A DNA stretch of 57,562 bases from QWPN01 sp044238145 (GTDB lineage Bacteria; Planctomycetota; Planctomycetia; Pirellulales; UBA1268), in the NCBI GenBank assembly GCA_044238145.1, contig JBIIDT010000011.1:1-57562 (forward strand), in the 5' to 3' direction. This document shows, piece after piece, positions 24,757 through 33,695 of the stretch (position 1 is the first letter of the stretch; each line of letters opens with the position of its first letter). The notes beneath the pieces were generated by a model. That model saw only the letters and a program-made list of their open reading frames with translations. It ran no database searches and was not told the DNA's origin. The position numbers and the translations under genes were made by a program.

Positions 24757-27486
24757 CGGCGCGAGCCGCTTCGCCAGCTCGATCACCGTCACCGGCACGA
24801 GTGCCAGGCCGATGACGGCCGCCCAGTCGGCCCCCACGTGCCGCTCCACCTCGAACACCTCCCGGGCGTGCGGCAGCGACACGATCGCGACCTGCAGCAG
24901 CGCCGAAAGCAGGATCGCGAGGAGGAGCGCCGGGTTGCGGAAGAACCCGAGCCGCACCGCCGTGACCCGGTCGCTGCGACAGCCGATCGCGAAGAACAGC
25001 TGGGCGAAGGCCGCCACGCAGAAGGCGAAGGTCCGGGCCCGCTCCAGCCGGGCGTCGTCGCCCCGCCAGGTGCTCCAGAAGGCCCACAGGATCACCGCCG
25101 AGACGAGGGCCCCGTGAGCCAGGATGAGGAGGCCGCGGCCGCGGGTGATCACCGGCTCGTGCGGCGGCCGCGGTGGCCGCTCCATGATGTCCTGCTCGGG
25201 GGGCTCGAGACCGAGCGCCAGGGCCGGCAACCCGTCGGTCACGAGGTTCAGCCACAGGATCTGGATCGCCGCGAGCGGCGCGGGCCAGCCGGCCAGGGCG
25301 GCCACGAACATCGTCAGCACCTCGCCGGCGTTGCACGAGAGCAGGTAGTGGATGAACTTCTGGATGTTGTCGTAGATGCCGCGGCCCTCCTCGACGGCGC
25401 TCACGATCGACGCGAAGTTGTCGTCGATGAGCACCATGTCGGAGGCCTCCTTGGTGACGTCGGTGCCAGCGATGCCCATGGCGATGCCGATGTCGGCCGC
25501 CTTCACCGCGGGCGCGTCGTTCACGCCGTCGCCGGTCATGGCCACGATCTCCCCGCGTCGCTGCCAAGCCCGCACGACCCGGAGCTTGTGCTCGGCCGAC
25601 ACCCGGGCGTAGACGGCGATCGCGGCCACCTCCGCCGCCAGGCGCGTGTCGTCGAAGGCGTCGAGTTCGGCGCCCGTCGCCACGCGGCCGGCGGCCTCCC
25701 CGGCGGCCGTGAGGCCGAGTTCGCGGCCGATCGCCAGGGCCGTGGCCGGGTGGTCGCCGGTGATCATCACCGGCCGGATGCCGGCCGAGCGGCAGCGCCC
25801 CACCGCGGCCCGCGCCTCCTCGCGTGGCGGATCGATCATCCCCACGAGGCCGACGTGCACGAGGCCGCGCTCCGCGGCGGCGGCCTGCGAGTCGAGCGGC
25901 TCGCCCGCGGGCACGTCGCGGCGGGCCAGCGACAAGACCCGCAGCGCCCGGGCGGCCATCTCCGCCGCGGCCGCCAGCAGCTCGCCGCGCCGGTCGTCGG
26001 TGAGCGGCACGACCGCCGTTCCCCGCAGTTCCGCCACGCAGTGGGGCAGCACGGCCTCCGTCGCCCCCTTGGTCATCATCGTGCGGCCGCCATCGGGCCC
26101 GCGGACGACGACACTCATCCGCTTCCGCTCCGAATCGAACGGGAACTCGAAGATCACCGGCCTCGCCGGATCCTCGGTCGGCACGCCCCCCTTGATCGCC
26201 GCGACGACGAGCGCTCCCTCGGTCGGGTCGCCGACCACGTGCCAGCCGCCGCCGTCGCGGCCCGGCTGCACCGTGGCGCTGCCGCAGCGGGCGGCGATTT
26301 CGAGGACGGCGGCCAGTTCGGGCTCCTCGGCCACCGCCACCGGTCCGCCCCCGCTTCGCGCGAAGGCTCCCTTCGGCTCGTAGCCCGCGCCCGACACGTC
26401 CAGCCGCCCGCCGGCCGTGACGATCTCGCGGACGGTCATCTCGTTGCGGGTCAGCGTGCCGGTCTTGTCGGAGCAGATGACCGTCACGCTGCCGAGCGTC
26501 TCCACGCTCGGCAGCCGGCGGACGAGCGCGTTCCTGGCCACCATCCGCCGCAGTCCGATCGCGAGCACGACGGTCACGACCGCCGGCAGCCCTTCGGGCA
26601 CGGCGGCCACGGCCAGGCTCACCGCGCGGAGCAGGAGGTCGCCGAGGCCGCCGTCGCGCCACGCCGCGGACACCCCGCCTGCCCGCCAGACGTCGAGCAG
26701 GAAGATCACGCCCACGACGACGAGGCAGATCGCGATCAGCATGCGGCCGAGTTCGGTGAGCCGCCGCTGCAGGGGCGTCGTCTCCGGCGGCGACCGCTCG
26801 AGCAGGCCGGCGATCCGCCCGAGTTCCGTCCGCATGCCGGTCTCGACCACGACCGCCGCGGCCCGGCCCGCGGCCACGACGGTGCCGGCGTGGACCATCG
26901 AGCGGCGGTCGCCGAGCGGCGTCCCCTCCGGGAGCGGACCGCCCGGCGCCTTCTCCACCGGCTCGCTCTCGCCCGTCAGCGCCGCCTCCTGCACGCGAAG
27001 ACCGTAGGCTTCCACCAGCCGCGCGTCGGCGGGCACCTCGTCGCCGGCCTCGATCTCGACGCGGTCGCCCGGCACGACCGACCGCGCGGGCACCGTGCGG
27101 ACCGCGCCGTCCCGCACGACCTTGGCCAGCGGATGGGCGAGCCGGGCCAGCGCCGCCAGCGCCCGCAGCGCCCGCTCCTCCTGAAAGAAACCGATCACCG
27201 CGTTGACGAGCACGATCGCGAGGATCGCGGCGGCGTCGGCCCAGTCGCCCAGGGCCGCCGCGATGCCGGCGGCGACGAGCAGGATCCAGGTCATGACCTC
27301 CTTGAACTGGCCGAGGGCCTTCCGCCACAGCGGCTCGGGCGGCGGCTCGTCGAGCAGGTTGGGCCCGTGGACGCCGAGCCGCCGGTCGGCCTCCGCGGCG
27401 GAGAGACCGCGGTCTGGGTCGGCCTCGAGTCGGCGGACGACATCGGCCAGGTCGAAGACGTGCCAGCGCGAGTCGGGAAAGACCAT
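24748..27486 (-). CDS. Cation-transporting P-type ATPase (P2A, Ca2+-ATPase-like)
   Basis: A 912-residue membrane pump. The phosphorylation motif SDKTGTLT has Asp340. TGES marks the actuator domain, MITGDHPATA and MTGDGVNDAPA the P domain, and an N-terminal cation-ATPase domain is present. Membrane helices carry PEGLP (M4), SCNAGEVLTMF (M5) and WLNLVTDGLPAL (M6), the pattern of SERCA/PMR1-type calcium pumps. It probably exports Ca2+ at the cost of ATP. It is the last gene of an apparent operon: rhomboid lies only 10 bp upstream. Confidence 0.92.
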   Translation of the reverse strand: MVFPDSRWHVFDLADVVRRLEADPDRGLSAAEADRRLGVHGPNLLDEPPPEPLWRKALGQFKEVMTWILLVAAGIAAALGDWADAAAILAIVLVNAVIGFFQEERALRALAALARLAHPLAKVVRDGAVRTVPARSVVPGDRVEIEAGDEVPADARLVEAYGLRVQEAALTGESEPVEKAPGGPLPEGTPLGDRRSMVHAGTVVAAGRAAAVVVETGMRTELGRIAGLLERSPPETTPLQRRLTELGRMLIAICLVVVGVIFLLDVWRAGGVSAAWRDGGLGDLLLRAVSLAVAAVPEGLPAVVTVVLAIGLRRMVARNALVRRLPSVETLGSVTVICSDKTGTLTRNEMTVREIVTAGGRLDVSGAGYEPKGAFARSGGGPVAVAEEPELAAVLEIAARCGSATVQPGRDGGGWHVVGDPTEGALVVAAIKGGVPTEDPARPVIFEFPFDSERKRMSVVVRGPDGGRTMMTKGATEAVLPHCVAELRGTAVVPLTDDRRGELLAAAAEMAARALRVLSLARRDVPAGEPLDSQAAAAERGLVHVGLVGMIDPPREEARAAVGRCRSAGIRPVMITGDHPATALAIGRELGLTAAGEAAGRVATGAELDAFDDTRLAAEVAAIAVYARVSAEHKLRVVRAWQRRGEIVAMTGDGVNDAPAVKAADIGIAMGIAGTDVTKEASDMVLIDDNFASIVSAVEEGRGIYDNIQKFIHYLLSCNAGEVLTMFVAALAGWPAPLAAIQILWLNLVTDGLPALALGLEPPEQDIMERPPRPPHEPVITRGRGLLILAHGALVSAVILWAFWSTWRGDDARLERARTFAFCVAAFAQLFFAIGCRSDRVTAVRLGFFRNPALLLAILLSALLQVAIVSLPHAREVFEVERHVGADWAAVIGLALVPVTVIELAKRLAPLR

Positions 27487-27496
27487 GGGCGGCCCG

Positions 27497-28273
27497 CTAC
27501 GGGATCCGCCGTCGGAGCACCACCAGCGGGTCCGCCTCCTCGCGCACGCTCGTGAAACTCATCGGCTTGGCCAGGACCATGCCGGCCACGAAGCCGGCGA
27601 TGTGGGCCGAATAGGCCACGCCGCCGCCGCCGCCCTGGTCCAGAAACCCGCTCACGATCTGGAACAGGAACCAGATCCCCACGGCCACGTAGCCGGGCAC
27701 GTCGACCATCATCCGCATCAGGATCACGCTCACCCGCCGCTGCGGGTGGAGCACGAGGTAGGCCCCGAGCACGCCCGAGATCGCCCCCGACGCCCCCAGG
27801 CAGGGCGTCAGCGCCGCCTCGCCCGTGCGGTTCAAGAGCACGAAGGTCAGCGACGCGATCACCCCCGTTGCCAGGTAGAAGAGCAGGTACTTCACATGGC
27901 CCATGTCGTCTTCGATGTTGTCGCCGAAGATCCACAGGAACCACATGTTGCCCGCGAGGTGCATGATGCTGCCGTGCATGAAGATGGCCGTCAGCAGCGT
28001 CAGCCAGGGGGGGATCGGCGTCGGCTGGAGGCCCGGATCCTGCACCGGGAAGTCGCCCTGCGGCGTGTGCACGGTGCGGACGGACGGCTCGGTGACGATG
28101 TCCTTCCCCGAGAGGATCTCGGCCGGCACTTGGACGTAGGCCATCGTGAACTTTTCGTTGGCCCCCATCCCCTGCAGGACCACGAACACGAAGACGTTCG
28201 CGGCCAAGAGCGCGATGGTGACGAACGGTAAGGACCGCCGATCCGAGTTGTCGTCGCCTACGGGGAAGACCAT
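27497..28273 (-). CDS. Rhomboid family intramembrane serine protease
   Basis: A 258-residue polytopic protein. The catalytic serine is Ser162 in CLGASGAISG and the histidine is His224 in AYSAHIAGF. The HGSIMHLAGNMWFLWIFG segment contains the conserved histidine and asparagine that line the active site. An extended loop after the first helix is typical of the planctomycete and actinobacterial subgroup. It cleaves membrane proteins within the bilayer; its targets are unknown. It is 10 bp downstream of the epimerase gene. Confidence 0.93.
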   Translation of the reverse strand: MVFPVGDDNSDRRSLPFVTIALLAANVFVFVVLQGMGANEKFTMAYVQVPAEILSGKDIVTEPSVRTVHTPQGDFPVQDPGLQPTPIPPWLTLLTAIFMHGSIMHLAGNMWFLWIFGDNIEDDMGHVKYLLFYLATGVIASLTFVLLNRTGEAALTPCLGASGAISGVLGAYLVLHPQRRVSVILMRMMVDVPGYVAVGIWFLFQIVSGFLDQGGGGGVAYSAHIAGFVAGMVLAKPMSFTSVREEADPLVVLRRRIP

Positions 28274-28283
28274 CGCCAGCGCC

Positions 28284-29462
28284 TCACGGGGTGAACCGAT
28301 GCACCATCACGTGGCGATAGGTCTGCCCCGGTTCGAGGCGGACGCTCGGCCAATCGGCATGGTGGATCGCATCGGGATACTTCTGCGTCTCGAGGCACAG
28401 GCCGCCGTTGGCCTTGTAGACCGCGCCGCCCTTGCCGGTGAGCGTGCCGTCGAGGAAGTTGCCCATGTAGACCTGCACGCCCGGCTGGTCGGACCGCACC
28501 TCCAGCATCCGCCCGCTCGCCGGGTCGCGGAGCGTGGCCGCCGTCCGCAGTTTCCCGTCGGGCTCCCAGCCGCGGACGAGATAGTTGTGGTCCACGCCCC
28601 GGGGCGTGCCGGCCGGGGCGTCGGGCGGCAGCGTCTCGATGGCCGGACCGCAGCGGCCCCACGGCCGCCGCTCCGGCCGGAAGTCGAAGGGCGTACCCTC
28701 GACCGGCGCGAACGCCCCGGTGGGGATGCTCGTGGCGTCGACCGGCAGGTAGCGGTCGGCGGCGACGGCCAGTTCGTGGCCGGCGACCGATCCGGAGGCG
28801 TGGCCGGCGAGGTTCCAGTAGGAGTGGTGCACCAGGTTGACGATCGTCGGCGCGTCGGTCGTCGCCGTCATCTCCACGATCAGCTCGCCCGAGGGCGTGA
28901 GCGTGTACACCGCCTTGACGACGAGCCGGCCCGGGTAGCCCTCCTCGCCGGCGGGCGACACCAGCTCGAACTCGACGGCCGGCCCGCGGTCGGTGGCCCG
29001 CGGCGTGGCCTTCCACAGCTTCTTGTCGAAGCCCGCCACGCCGCCGTGCAGGTGGTTGGGGCCGTTGTTGGCGGCCAGCGTGAAGGTTTTGCCGTCGAGC
29101 TCGAACCGACCGCCGGCGATGCGATTGGAGCAGCGGCCACAGATGGCGCCGCAATACGGGTGGCCCTCGAGGTAGCCGTCGAGCGTGTCGAACCCGAGGA
29201 CGACGTCCGTAGGCGCTGCGTCGGTTCCGGGCTTCGGCGGCACGAGGAAGCTCGTGAGGATCGCGCCGTAGTCGGTGAGCGTGGCCCGCCAGCCGCCCGG
29301 CACCTCGAGCGTGTAGAGGCGGGCCTCGCGGCCGTCGGGTAGTTTTCCGAACGTCTTCATGGCAGGCATCGGCGGCGCGGGAGCGGCCTGGGCTCGGGAG
29401 GCAGAGCACGACACGACGACGCAGGCCGCCGCGGCGACGACCAGGGCGGCGAAGCGAAGCAT
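28284..29462 (-). CDS. Aldose 1-epimerase (galactose mutarotase), exported
   Basis: A 392-residue protein. It has a signal sequence with a possible lipobox (CVVVSCSAS), then the galactose mutarotase fold: GAILTSFLVPP, GRCSNRIAGGRF, NGPNHLHGG with an active-site His, VHHSYWNLAG with the second His, GVDHNYLV, and CLETQKYPDAIHH near the catalytic Glu. It interconverts alpha and beta anomers of aldoses, here outside the cytoplasm. The ATG at 29462 has an AAGGGTG ribosome binding site; a longer open frame upstream is not supported. It is four bases downstream of the DoxX gene. Confidence 0.92.
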   Translation of the reverse strand: MLRFAALVVAAAACVVVSCSASRAQAAPAPPMPAMKTFGKLPDGREARLYTLEVPGGWRATLTDYGAILTSFLVPPKPGTDAAPTDVVLGFDTLDGYLEGHPYCGAICGRCSNRIAGGRFELDGKTFTLAANNGPNHLHGGVAGFDKKLWKATPRATDRGPAVEFELVSPAGEEGYPGRLVVKAVYTLTPSGELIVEMTATTDAPTIVNLVHHSYWNLAGHASGSVAGHELAVAADRYLPVDATSIPTGAFAPVEGTPFDFRPERRPWGRCGPAIETLPPDAPAGTPRGVDHNYLVRGWEPDGKLRTAATLRDPASGRMLEVRSDQPGVQVYMGNFLDGTLTGKGGAVYKANGGLCLETQKYPDAIHHADWPSVRLEPGQTYRHVMVHRFTP

Positions 29463-29466
29463 GCTG

Positions 29467-29958
29467 TCACCCTTGCTGTGGCTTGGCGGCGACCCGCGGC
29501 TTGGCGGCCGGTGCGGACTCCGCCTCCTCCTGCTTGAGGCCGATCCAGCCGTCCACGCTCCACGGCCCGCCACCGAAGGCGACGAGCGACAGCAGCCCGC
29601 CGCCGATCGCCAGGTTCTTCATGAACTGGATCGTCTGCAGCGTTCGCTGACCTGGATCGACGATCGTCCAGAAGTCGTGGAAGTAGAAGGTCGCGGCGGC
29701 GAGGAACACGAGAAGGAAGATCGCCCCGAACCGGGTCCAGGCGCCGAGGATCACCGACAGGCCCCCGATGAGGAGCAGGCCGATGGCCCCGAAGAGCGCG
29801 AACGTCGGGTTCGGCACCTTCTCGGCGGTCATGTACTCCACGGTCTCCTTGAAGTGCGGAATCTTGTTGCCCACCGCGCTGGCCAGGAAGATGGCCGCGA
29901 TCATGAGCCGCGCCACGAGCGACACGAAGCCCTGGATCGCCGTCGCGAACTGTTCCAT
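29467..29958 (-). CDS. DoxX family membrane protein
   Basis: A 163-residue protein with four hydrophobic segments in the DoxX pattern: LVARLMIAAIFLASAVGNKIPHF, then FALFGAIGLLLIGGLSVILG, FGAIFLLVFLAAATFYFHDFW and IGGGLLSLVAFGGG. The charged C-terminal tail is rich in Ala and Lys. The family is often linked to redox or quinone-related functions, but the activity of this member is unknown. It is the first gene of an apparent four-gene operon with the epimerase, rhomboid and Ca2+-ATPase, with an AGAGGG ribosome binding site. Confidence 0.88.
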   Translation of the reverse strand: MEQFATAIQGFVSLVARLMIAAIFLASAVGNKIPHFKETVEYMTAEKVPNPTFALFGAIGLLLIGGLSVILGAWTRFGAIFLLVFLAAATFYFHDFWTIVDPGQRTLQTIQFMKNLAIGGGLLSLVAFGGGPWSVDGWIGLKQEEAESAPAAKPRVAAKPQQG

Positions 29959-30100
29959 GAGAGAACCCTCTGCTGCCGGTGGATGACGTCGTCGACCGGC
30001 CCAATCGTCGCGATCCGGCCCCGCCGAGGCAAGCCCGGCCGGATGCTTTCAGGTCCGGGGCTCGTCGGACGTGATGCCGTCGCCAGGATGGCGACCGCCC

Positions 30101-30130
30101 GCCCTGGCAACCCTTGGCGTTGACTGCGGC
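30101..30130 (-). repeat. Dispersed repeat fragment related to the 45.4 kb intergenic repeat
   Basis: This stretch matches the reverse complement of 45441-45470 at 25 of 30 positions, sharing the core AACCCTTGGCGTT and the flanking GCGGC. The similarity fades on both sides. It lies in the gap upstream of the DoxX gene, between it and the agmatine deiminase gene. Confidence 0.5.
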
Positions 30131-30134
30131 GGGC

Positions 30135-31187
30135 CTAGCGGGACGAGGCCACGGAGGGCTCGTCCCGCGTGATGCAATGCAATCCGCCGCGGCCGCGGAC
30201 GATCTCGCGGCAGTCGATCGGCACCGCCCGGCGGCCGGGGAAGCACCGCTCCAGCGTGCCGAGCGCCGCCTCGTCGGTGGCGGCCCCGAACACCGGCACG
30301 CCCACGAAGCCGTTGCCGACGTAGAAGTTGAGGTGGCTCGCCGGGAGCTGCACGCCCTCGAAGGAGAACCGGGGCGGAATGTCGATCGGGATCACCTCCA
30401 GCCGCCGGCCCGCGGCGTCGCGGAGCGACCGCAGGAGCTCGAGGTTCGCGGCGAGCGGGGCGTGGTTCGGGTCGAGCCGGTCCGGCTGCCGCGCGGCCAC
30501 CACGCAGCCGGGGGCCACGAACCGCGCCAGCTGGTCGATGTGCCCATCGGTGTCGTCGCCGGCGAGTTCGCCGCCAACCCACAGGACTCGCTCGACGCCG
30601 AGGTTCTCCCGCAGCACCCGCTCCATCCCGTCACGGTCGAGGTCTCGATTGCGCTTGGGGTCGACGACGCACCGCTCGTTGGCCAGCAGCGTGCCGGCAC
30701 CGTCAGTCTCGATCGCGCCCCCTTCGAGGACGATTCCAGGCGCGAAGGCGCGGAGGCCGAGGTGCTCCGCAATCGTGGCCGCGACGCGGGCGTCGGCGTC
30801 CCACGGCGGATACTTGCCTCCCCAGGCGTTCCAGCCCCAGGTGACGGCGGCGATCTCGCTCCCTGCGGGCCGGCCGGCGGCGGTATGCGGCCGGCGGACG
30901 AAGACGGGTCCGGTGTCGCGGATCCAGGAGTCGTTGGTGGGGACGTCGACGAACGTCACGGCCGCGACGTCCGCGAGGTGCCGCCGCGCCTCGGCGAGCA
31001 CCGCGCCCGTGCCCACGATCCGCACCGGCTCGAAGGCCGCGATCTGCCGGGCGACGCGGGCGTAGGCTGCGGGGATGGCGGCGAAGTCGCCGAGCCAGGT
31101 CGCCGGGCGACAGGGCCAGGCCAGCCAGGTCGCCGCGTGCGGCTCCCACTCTGCGGGCAGACGGTAGCCGAGTTCCGCCGGGGTCAT
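30135..31187 (-). CDS. aguA: Agmatine deiminase
   Basis: A 350-residue enzyme of the peptidyl-arginine deiminase-like family that turns agmatine into N-carbamoylputrescine and ammonia. The pattern includes WEPHAATWLAWP at the N-terminus, NDSWIRDTGPVFV, LEGGAIETDG, GDDTDGHIDQLARF with the catalytic His, and the nucleophile Cys338 in GGLHCITRDEP. The length is typical. The gene lies four bases after aguB, so the two successive steps from agmatine to putrescine are encoded together. Confidence 0.94.
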   Translation of the reverse strand: MTPAELGYRLPAEWEPHAATWLAWPCRPATWLGDFAAIPAAYARVARQIAAFEPVRIVGTGAVLAEARRHLADVAAVTFVDVPTNDSWIRDTGPVFVRRPHTAAGRPAGSEIAAVTWGWNAWGGKYPPWDADARVAATIAEHLGLRAFAPGIVLEGGAIETDGAGTLLANERCVVDPKRNRDLDRDGMERVLRENLGVERVLWVGGELAGDDTDGHIDQLARFVAPGCVVAARQPDRLDPNHAPLAANLELLRSLRDAAGRRLEVIPIDIPPRFSFEGVQLPASHLNFYVGNGFVGVPVFGAATDEAALGTLERCFPGRRAVPIDCREIVRGRGGLHCITRDEPSVASSR

Positions 31188-31191
31188 GGAT

Positions 31192-32076
31192 TCACGACCC
31201 CCAGCGGTCGAGGAGGCCGCCGTAGGCGTCGATCCGCCGGTCGCGGAAGAAGGGCCAGCGGGTCCGCGACCACTCGATGCGGTCGAGGTCGCACTCGCAG
31301 ACGAGTGTCTCGGGGGCGTCGTGGCCGGCCTTCACGAGGCAGTCGCCGTTGGGAGCGTAGACGACGCTCGCCCCCCAGAAGCGGAGCGGCCCCTCGCGGC
31401 CGGTGCGGTTGACCGCCACCACGAACACGCCGTTGGCGATGGCGTGGCTGCGGAGCATCGTGTCCCACGACTCGTACTGCTCGCGGTGCAGTTGCTCCTC
31501 GCCGTCGAGCCAGCCGATCGCGGTCGGATAGAAGATTGCCTGGGCGCCGGCCATGGCGGTGAGCCGCGCGGCCTCCGGATACCACTGGTCCCAGCAGACG
31601 AGCGGCCCGACCGCCAGCCGGCTCGTGGCCACGCTCATGAAGCCCGTGTCGCCCGGCGCGAAGTAGAACTTCTCGTAGTAGTGCGGGTCGTCGGGGATGT
31701 GCATCTTCCGGTACACGCCCTTGGTCGAGCCGTCGGCGTCGAAGATCACGGCCGTGTTGTGGAACAGGCCGGCACTCCGCCGCTCGAACACGCTGCCGAC
31801 GAGCACCACGCCGTGCTTCCGGGCCGCCGCGGCGAGCGTCTCGGTGAGCGGCCCGGGCACCGCCTCGGCCGCGGCGAACCTCCCGTGGTCCTCGGCCTGG
31901 CAGGGATACTCACCGGCGAAGAGTTCCTGGAGGCAGACCACCTCCGCGCCGGCCGCCGCCGCCTCGGCGATGCCGGCGAGCGCCTGGGCGACGTTCGCCT
32001 CCCGCGACGACGTGCAGGCCGACTGCACGAGGCCGATCCGCACGACCCGGGACGCCGACTTGGGTGATTTCGCCAT
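31192..32076 (-). CDS. aguB: N-carbamoylputrescine amidase
   Basis: A 294-residue nitrilase-superfamily amidohydrolase. The Glu-Lys-Cys triad is visible in LQELFAGEYPCQ, VYRKMHIPDDPHYYEK and LVCWDQWYPEAAR (Cys161). The FYFAPGDTGF block is typical of N-carbamoylputrescine amidases, which release putrescine, CO2 and ammonia. The pairing with agmatine deiminase supports this specificity. The ATG at 32076 lies six bases after a -10-like TACCAT on the minus strand, so the transcript may be leaderless. Confidence 0.94.
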   Translation of the reverse strand: MAKSPKSASRVVRIGLVQSACTSSREANVAQALAGIAEAAAAGAEVVCLQELFAGEYPCQAEDHGRFAAAEAVPGPLTETLAAAARKHGVVLVGSVFERRSAGLFHNTAVIFDADGSTKGVYRKMHIPDDPHYYEKFYFAPGDTGFMSVATSRLAVGPLVCWDQWYPEAARLTAMAGAQAIFYPTAIGWLDGEEQLHREQYESWDTMLRSHAIANGVFVVAVNRTGREGPLRFWGASVVYAPNGDCLVKAGHDAPETLVCECDLDRIEWSRTRWPFFRDRRIDAYGGLLDRWGS

Positions 32077-32082
32077 GGTCGT

Positions 32083-32144
32083 ATGGTACGCGGGAATGCG
32101 CTGGATGCCACCGATTGAGGCCGCGCCGGCGCCCGCCCTACACT
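32083..32144. promoter_or_regulatory. Divergent promoters of aguB and the GH49-like gene, both near-leaderless
   Basis: On the plus strand TTGAGG (32115-32120) and TACACT (32139-32144) are 18 bp apart, and the GH49-like ATG begins seven bases later. On the minus strand TACCAT (32088-32083) ends six bases before the aguB ATG. Both starts would fall at or next to the first transcribed base. Confidence 0.55.
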
Positions 32145-32151
32145 CTCGGCC

Positions 32152-33672
32152 ATGGGCACGGCCATCTGGCGACTCGCGGTGTTGTCGGCGGCGTTCTCCT
32201 CGGCCCTGCAGGCCGACGACACGATCTCCTTCTGCCCCGGCCCGGACGAACGCTATCGCTCGCCCCTCTACGAGGTGCGTTCCGCGGCCGGCGACCCGGC
32301 GTTCGTGTACCACCGCGAGAACGGCTGGAAGAAGGTGCCCGACGAGGATGGCACCACGTGGCCGCTGCCGGTCATGTCGGCCGACAACCACTGGGTCGGG
32401 CTCTCGGCCAACGGCGACGTGCGCCTCACGATTCGCGCCATCGGCATGGAGGCCAAGACGGCGGAACTGCTGCCGGAGCGGCCCGGCAACACCGTGGCCG
32501 TGGCGGCCGACGGCAGCGTGCGGGTGACATTGAAGGTCTCCATCGATCATCCCGGCTACTACTTCGTGCGGATCAACGGCGCGCACGGAGACCGTCATCC
32601 GCTCTTCCTCTTCGCCGATCCGCCCGAGACCGACGTGCCGGCCCGGGGGCCCGGGGTGCACTTCTTCGGGCCGGGTGTCCACGACATCGGGCCGCACTAC
32701 GCCGTGCAGGGAGGCGAGACGGTCTACCTGGCCCCCGGCGCCGTCGTCCGCGGCACGATCACCGCCCGTGGCTCGAAGATCCGGATCTGTGGTCGCGGCG
32801 TGCTCAGCGGCGAACTGCTCCAAGAGGAATGGATGCGGCACAAGCGCGGCCTCGTGGCCAAGCCGCAGGACGCCCGCGCCTGGGGAGTCGCCCCGATGGT
32901 CTGGAACGACGCCTGGCTGGGCGGCACCACCGTCGAAGGCATCACCGTCATCGACGCGCCGAGTTACAACCTGGCGCTGACCGGCCGCTTCACGGTGCGG
33001 AACGTCAAGCTCCTCTCCTGGAACTACAGCACCGACGGCGTCGGCGGGAGCGGCGGCCCGGGCCTGGTCGAGCACTGCTTCTTCAAGGTGAACGACGACG
33101 TGTTCACGCTCTACTGGCCCGGCCGCACACTGCGGAACCTCGTCGTCTGGAAGCAGATGAACCAGGCCGTGTTCCAGCTGGGCTACGGCTATTCGCTGGC
33201 GGTCAAGGACATCCTGGCCGAGAAGATCGACATCATCCGCGACGAGACCGAGACCCAGAACGGCCATCGCGGGATCATCGTCCTGTGCGCCTCCAAGGGG
33301 TGTGCCTTGAGCAACGTCCGCTTCGAGGACATCAGGGTCCACGGCGACACGCTCAACCTGCTGGCCATCGACAACCTCGACCAGGACACGCCCTGGTCAC
33401 AGAAGGTCGAGAACGTCACCCTGCGCGACGTCGACCTGGTGCTGCGGCGGGTGACAGTCACCGGCACGGAGCGCGGCCGGTGGTGGGGACCGTTCATGAA
33501 CCGCAAGGACCGGCCGGACCAGCCCATGCGGTCGCGGCTCCGCACCGCCGCCCCGGGGACGATCCGCGTGCTCTTCGAGGACGTCTCGATCAACGGGGTG
33601 CGGCTGCGATCGGAGAAGGATTTTCCGAATGGCCTCGAGACCCAGGGCGACGTGCGGCTGGAGTTCCGCTGA
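32152..33672 (+). CDS. Secreted beta-helix glycoside hydrolase, GH49-like
   Basis: A 506-residue exported protein. A signal peptide ends near ALQADD. An N-terminal beta-sandwich is followed by a right-handed parallel beta-helix starting around FFGPGVHDIG and YLAPGAVVRGTI. The acidic cluster NYSTDG (near residue 291) and NDDVF (near 314) resembles the three catalytic aspartates of family GH49 (dextranase, isopullulanase); the N-terminal beta-sandwich plus helix layout also fits. It may cleave an alpha-glucan, but the substrate is uncertain, and a GH28-like or more distant role is possible. Confidence 0.8.
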   Translation: MGTAIWRLAVLSAAFSSALQADDTISFCPGPDERYRSPLYEVRSAAGDPAFVYHRENGWKKVPDEDGTTWPLPVMSADNHWVGLSANGDVRLTIRAIGMEAKTAELLPERPGNTVAVAADGSVRVTLKVSIDHPGYYFVRINGAHGDRHPLFLFADPPETDVPARGPGVHFFGPGVHDIGPHYAVQGGETVYLAPGAVVRGTITARGSKIRICGRGVLSGELLQEEWMRHKRGLVAKPQDARAWGVAPMVWNDAWLGGTTVEGITVIDAPSYNLALTGRFTVRNVKLLSWNYSTDGVGGSGGPGLVEHCFFKVNDDVFTLYWPGRTLRNLVVWKQMNQAVFQLGYGYSLAVKDILAEKIDIIRDETETQNGHRGIIVLCASKGCALSNVRFEDIRVHGDTLNLLAIDNLDQDTPWSQKVENVTLRDVDLVLRRVTVTGTERGRWWGPFMNRKDRPDQPMRSRLRTAAPGTIRVLFEDVSINGVRLRSEKDFPNGLETQGDVRLEFR

Positions 33673-33695
33673 TCGCCACAGGCCTCGCGCCGATG

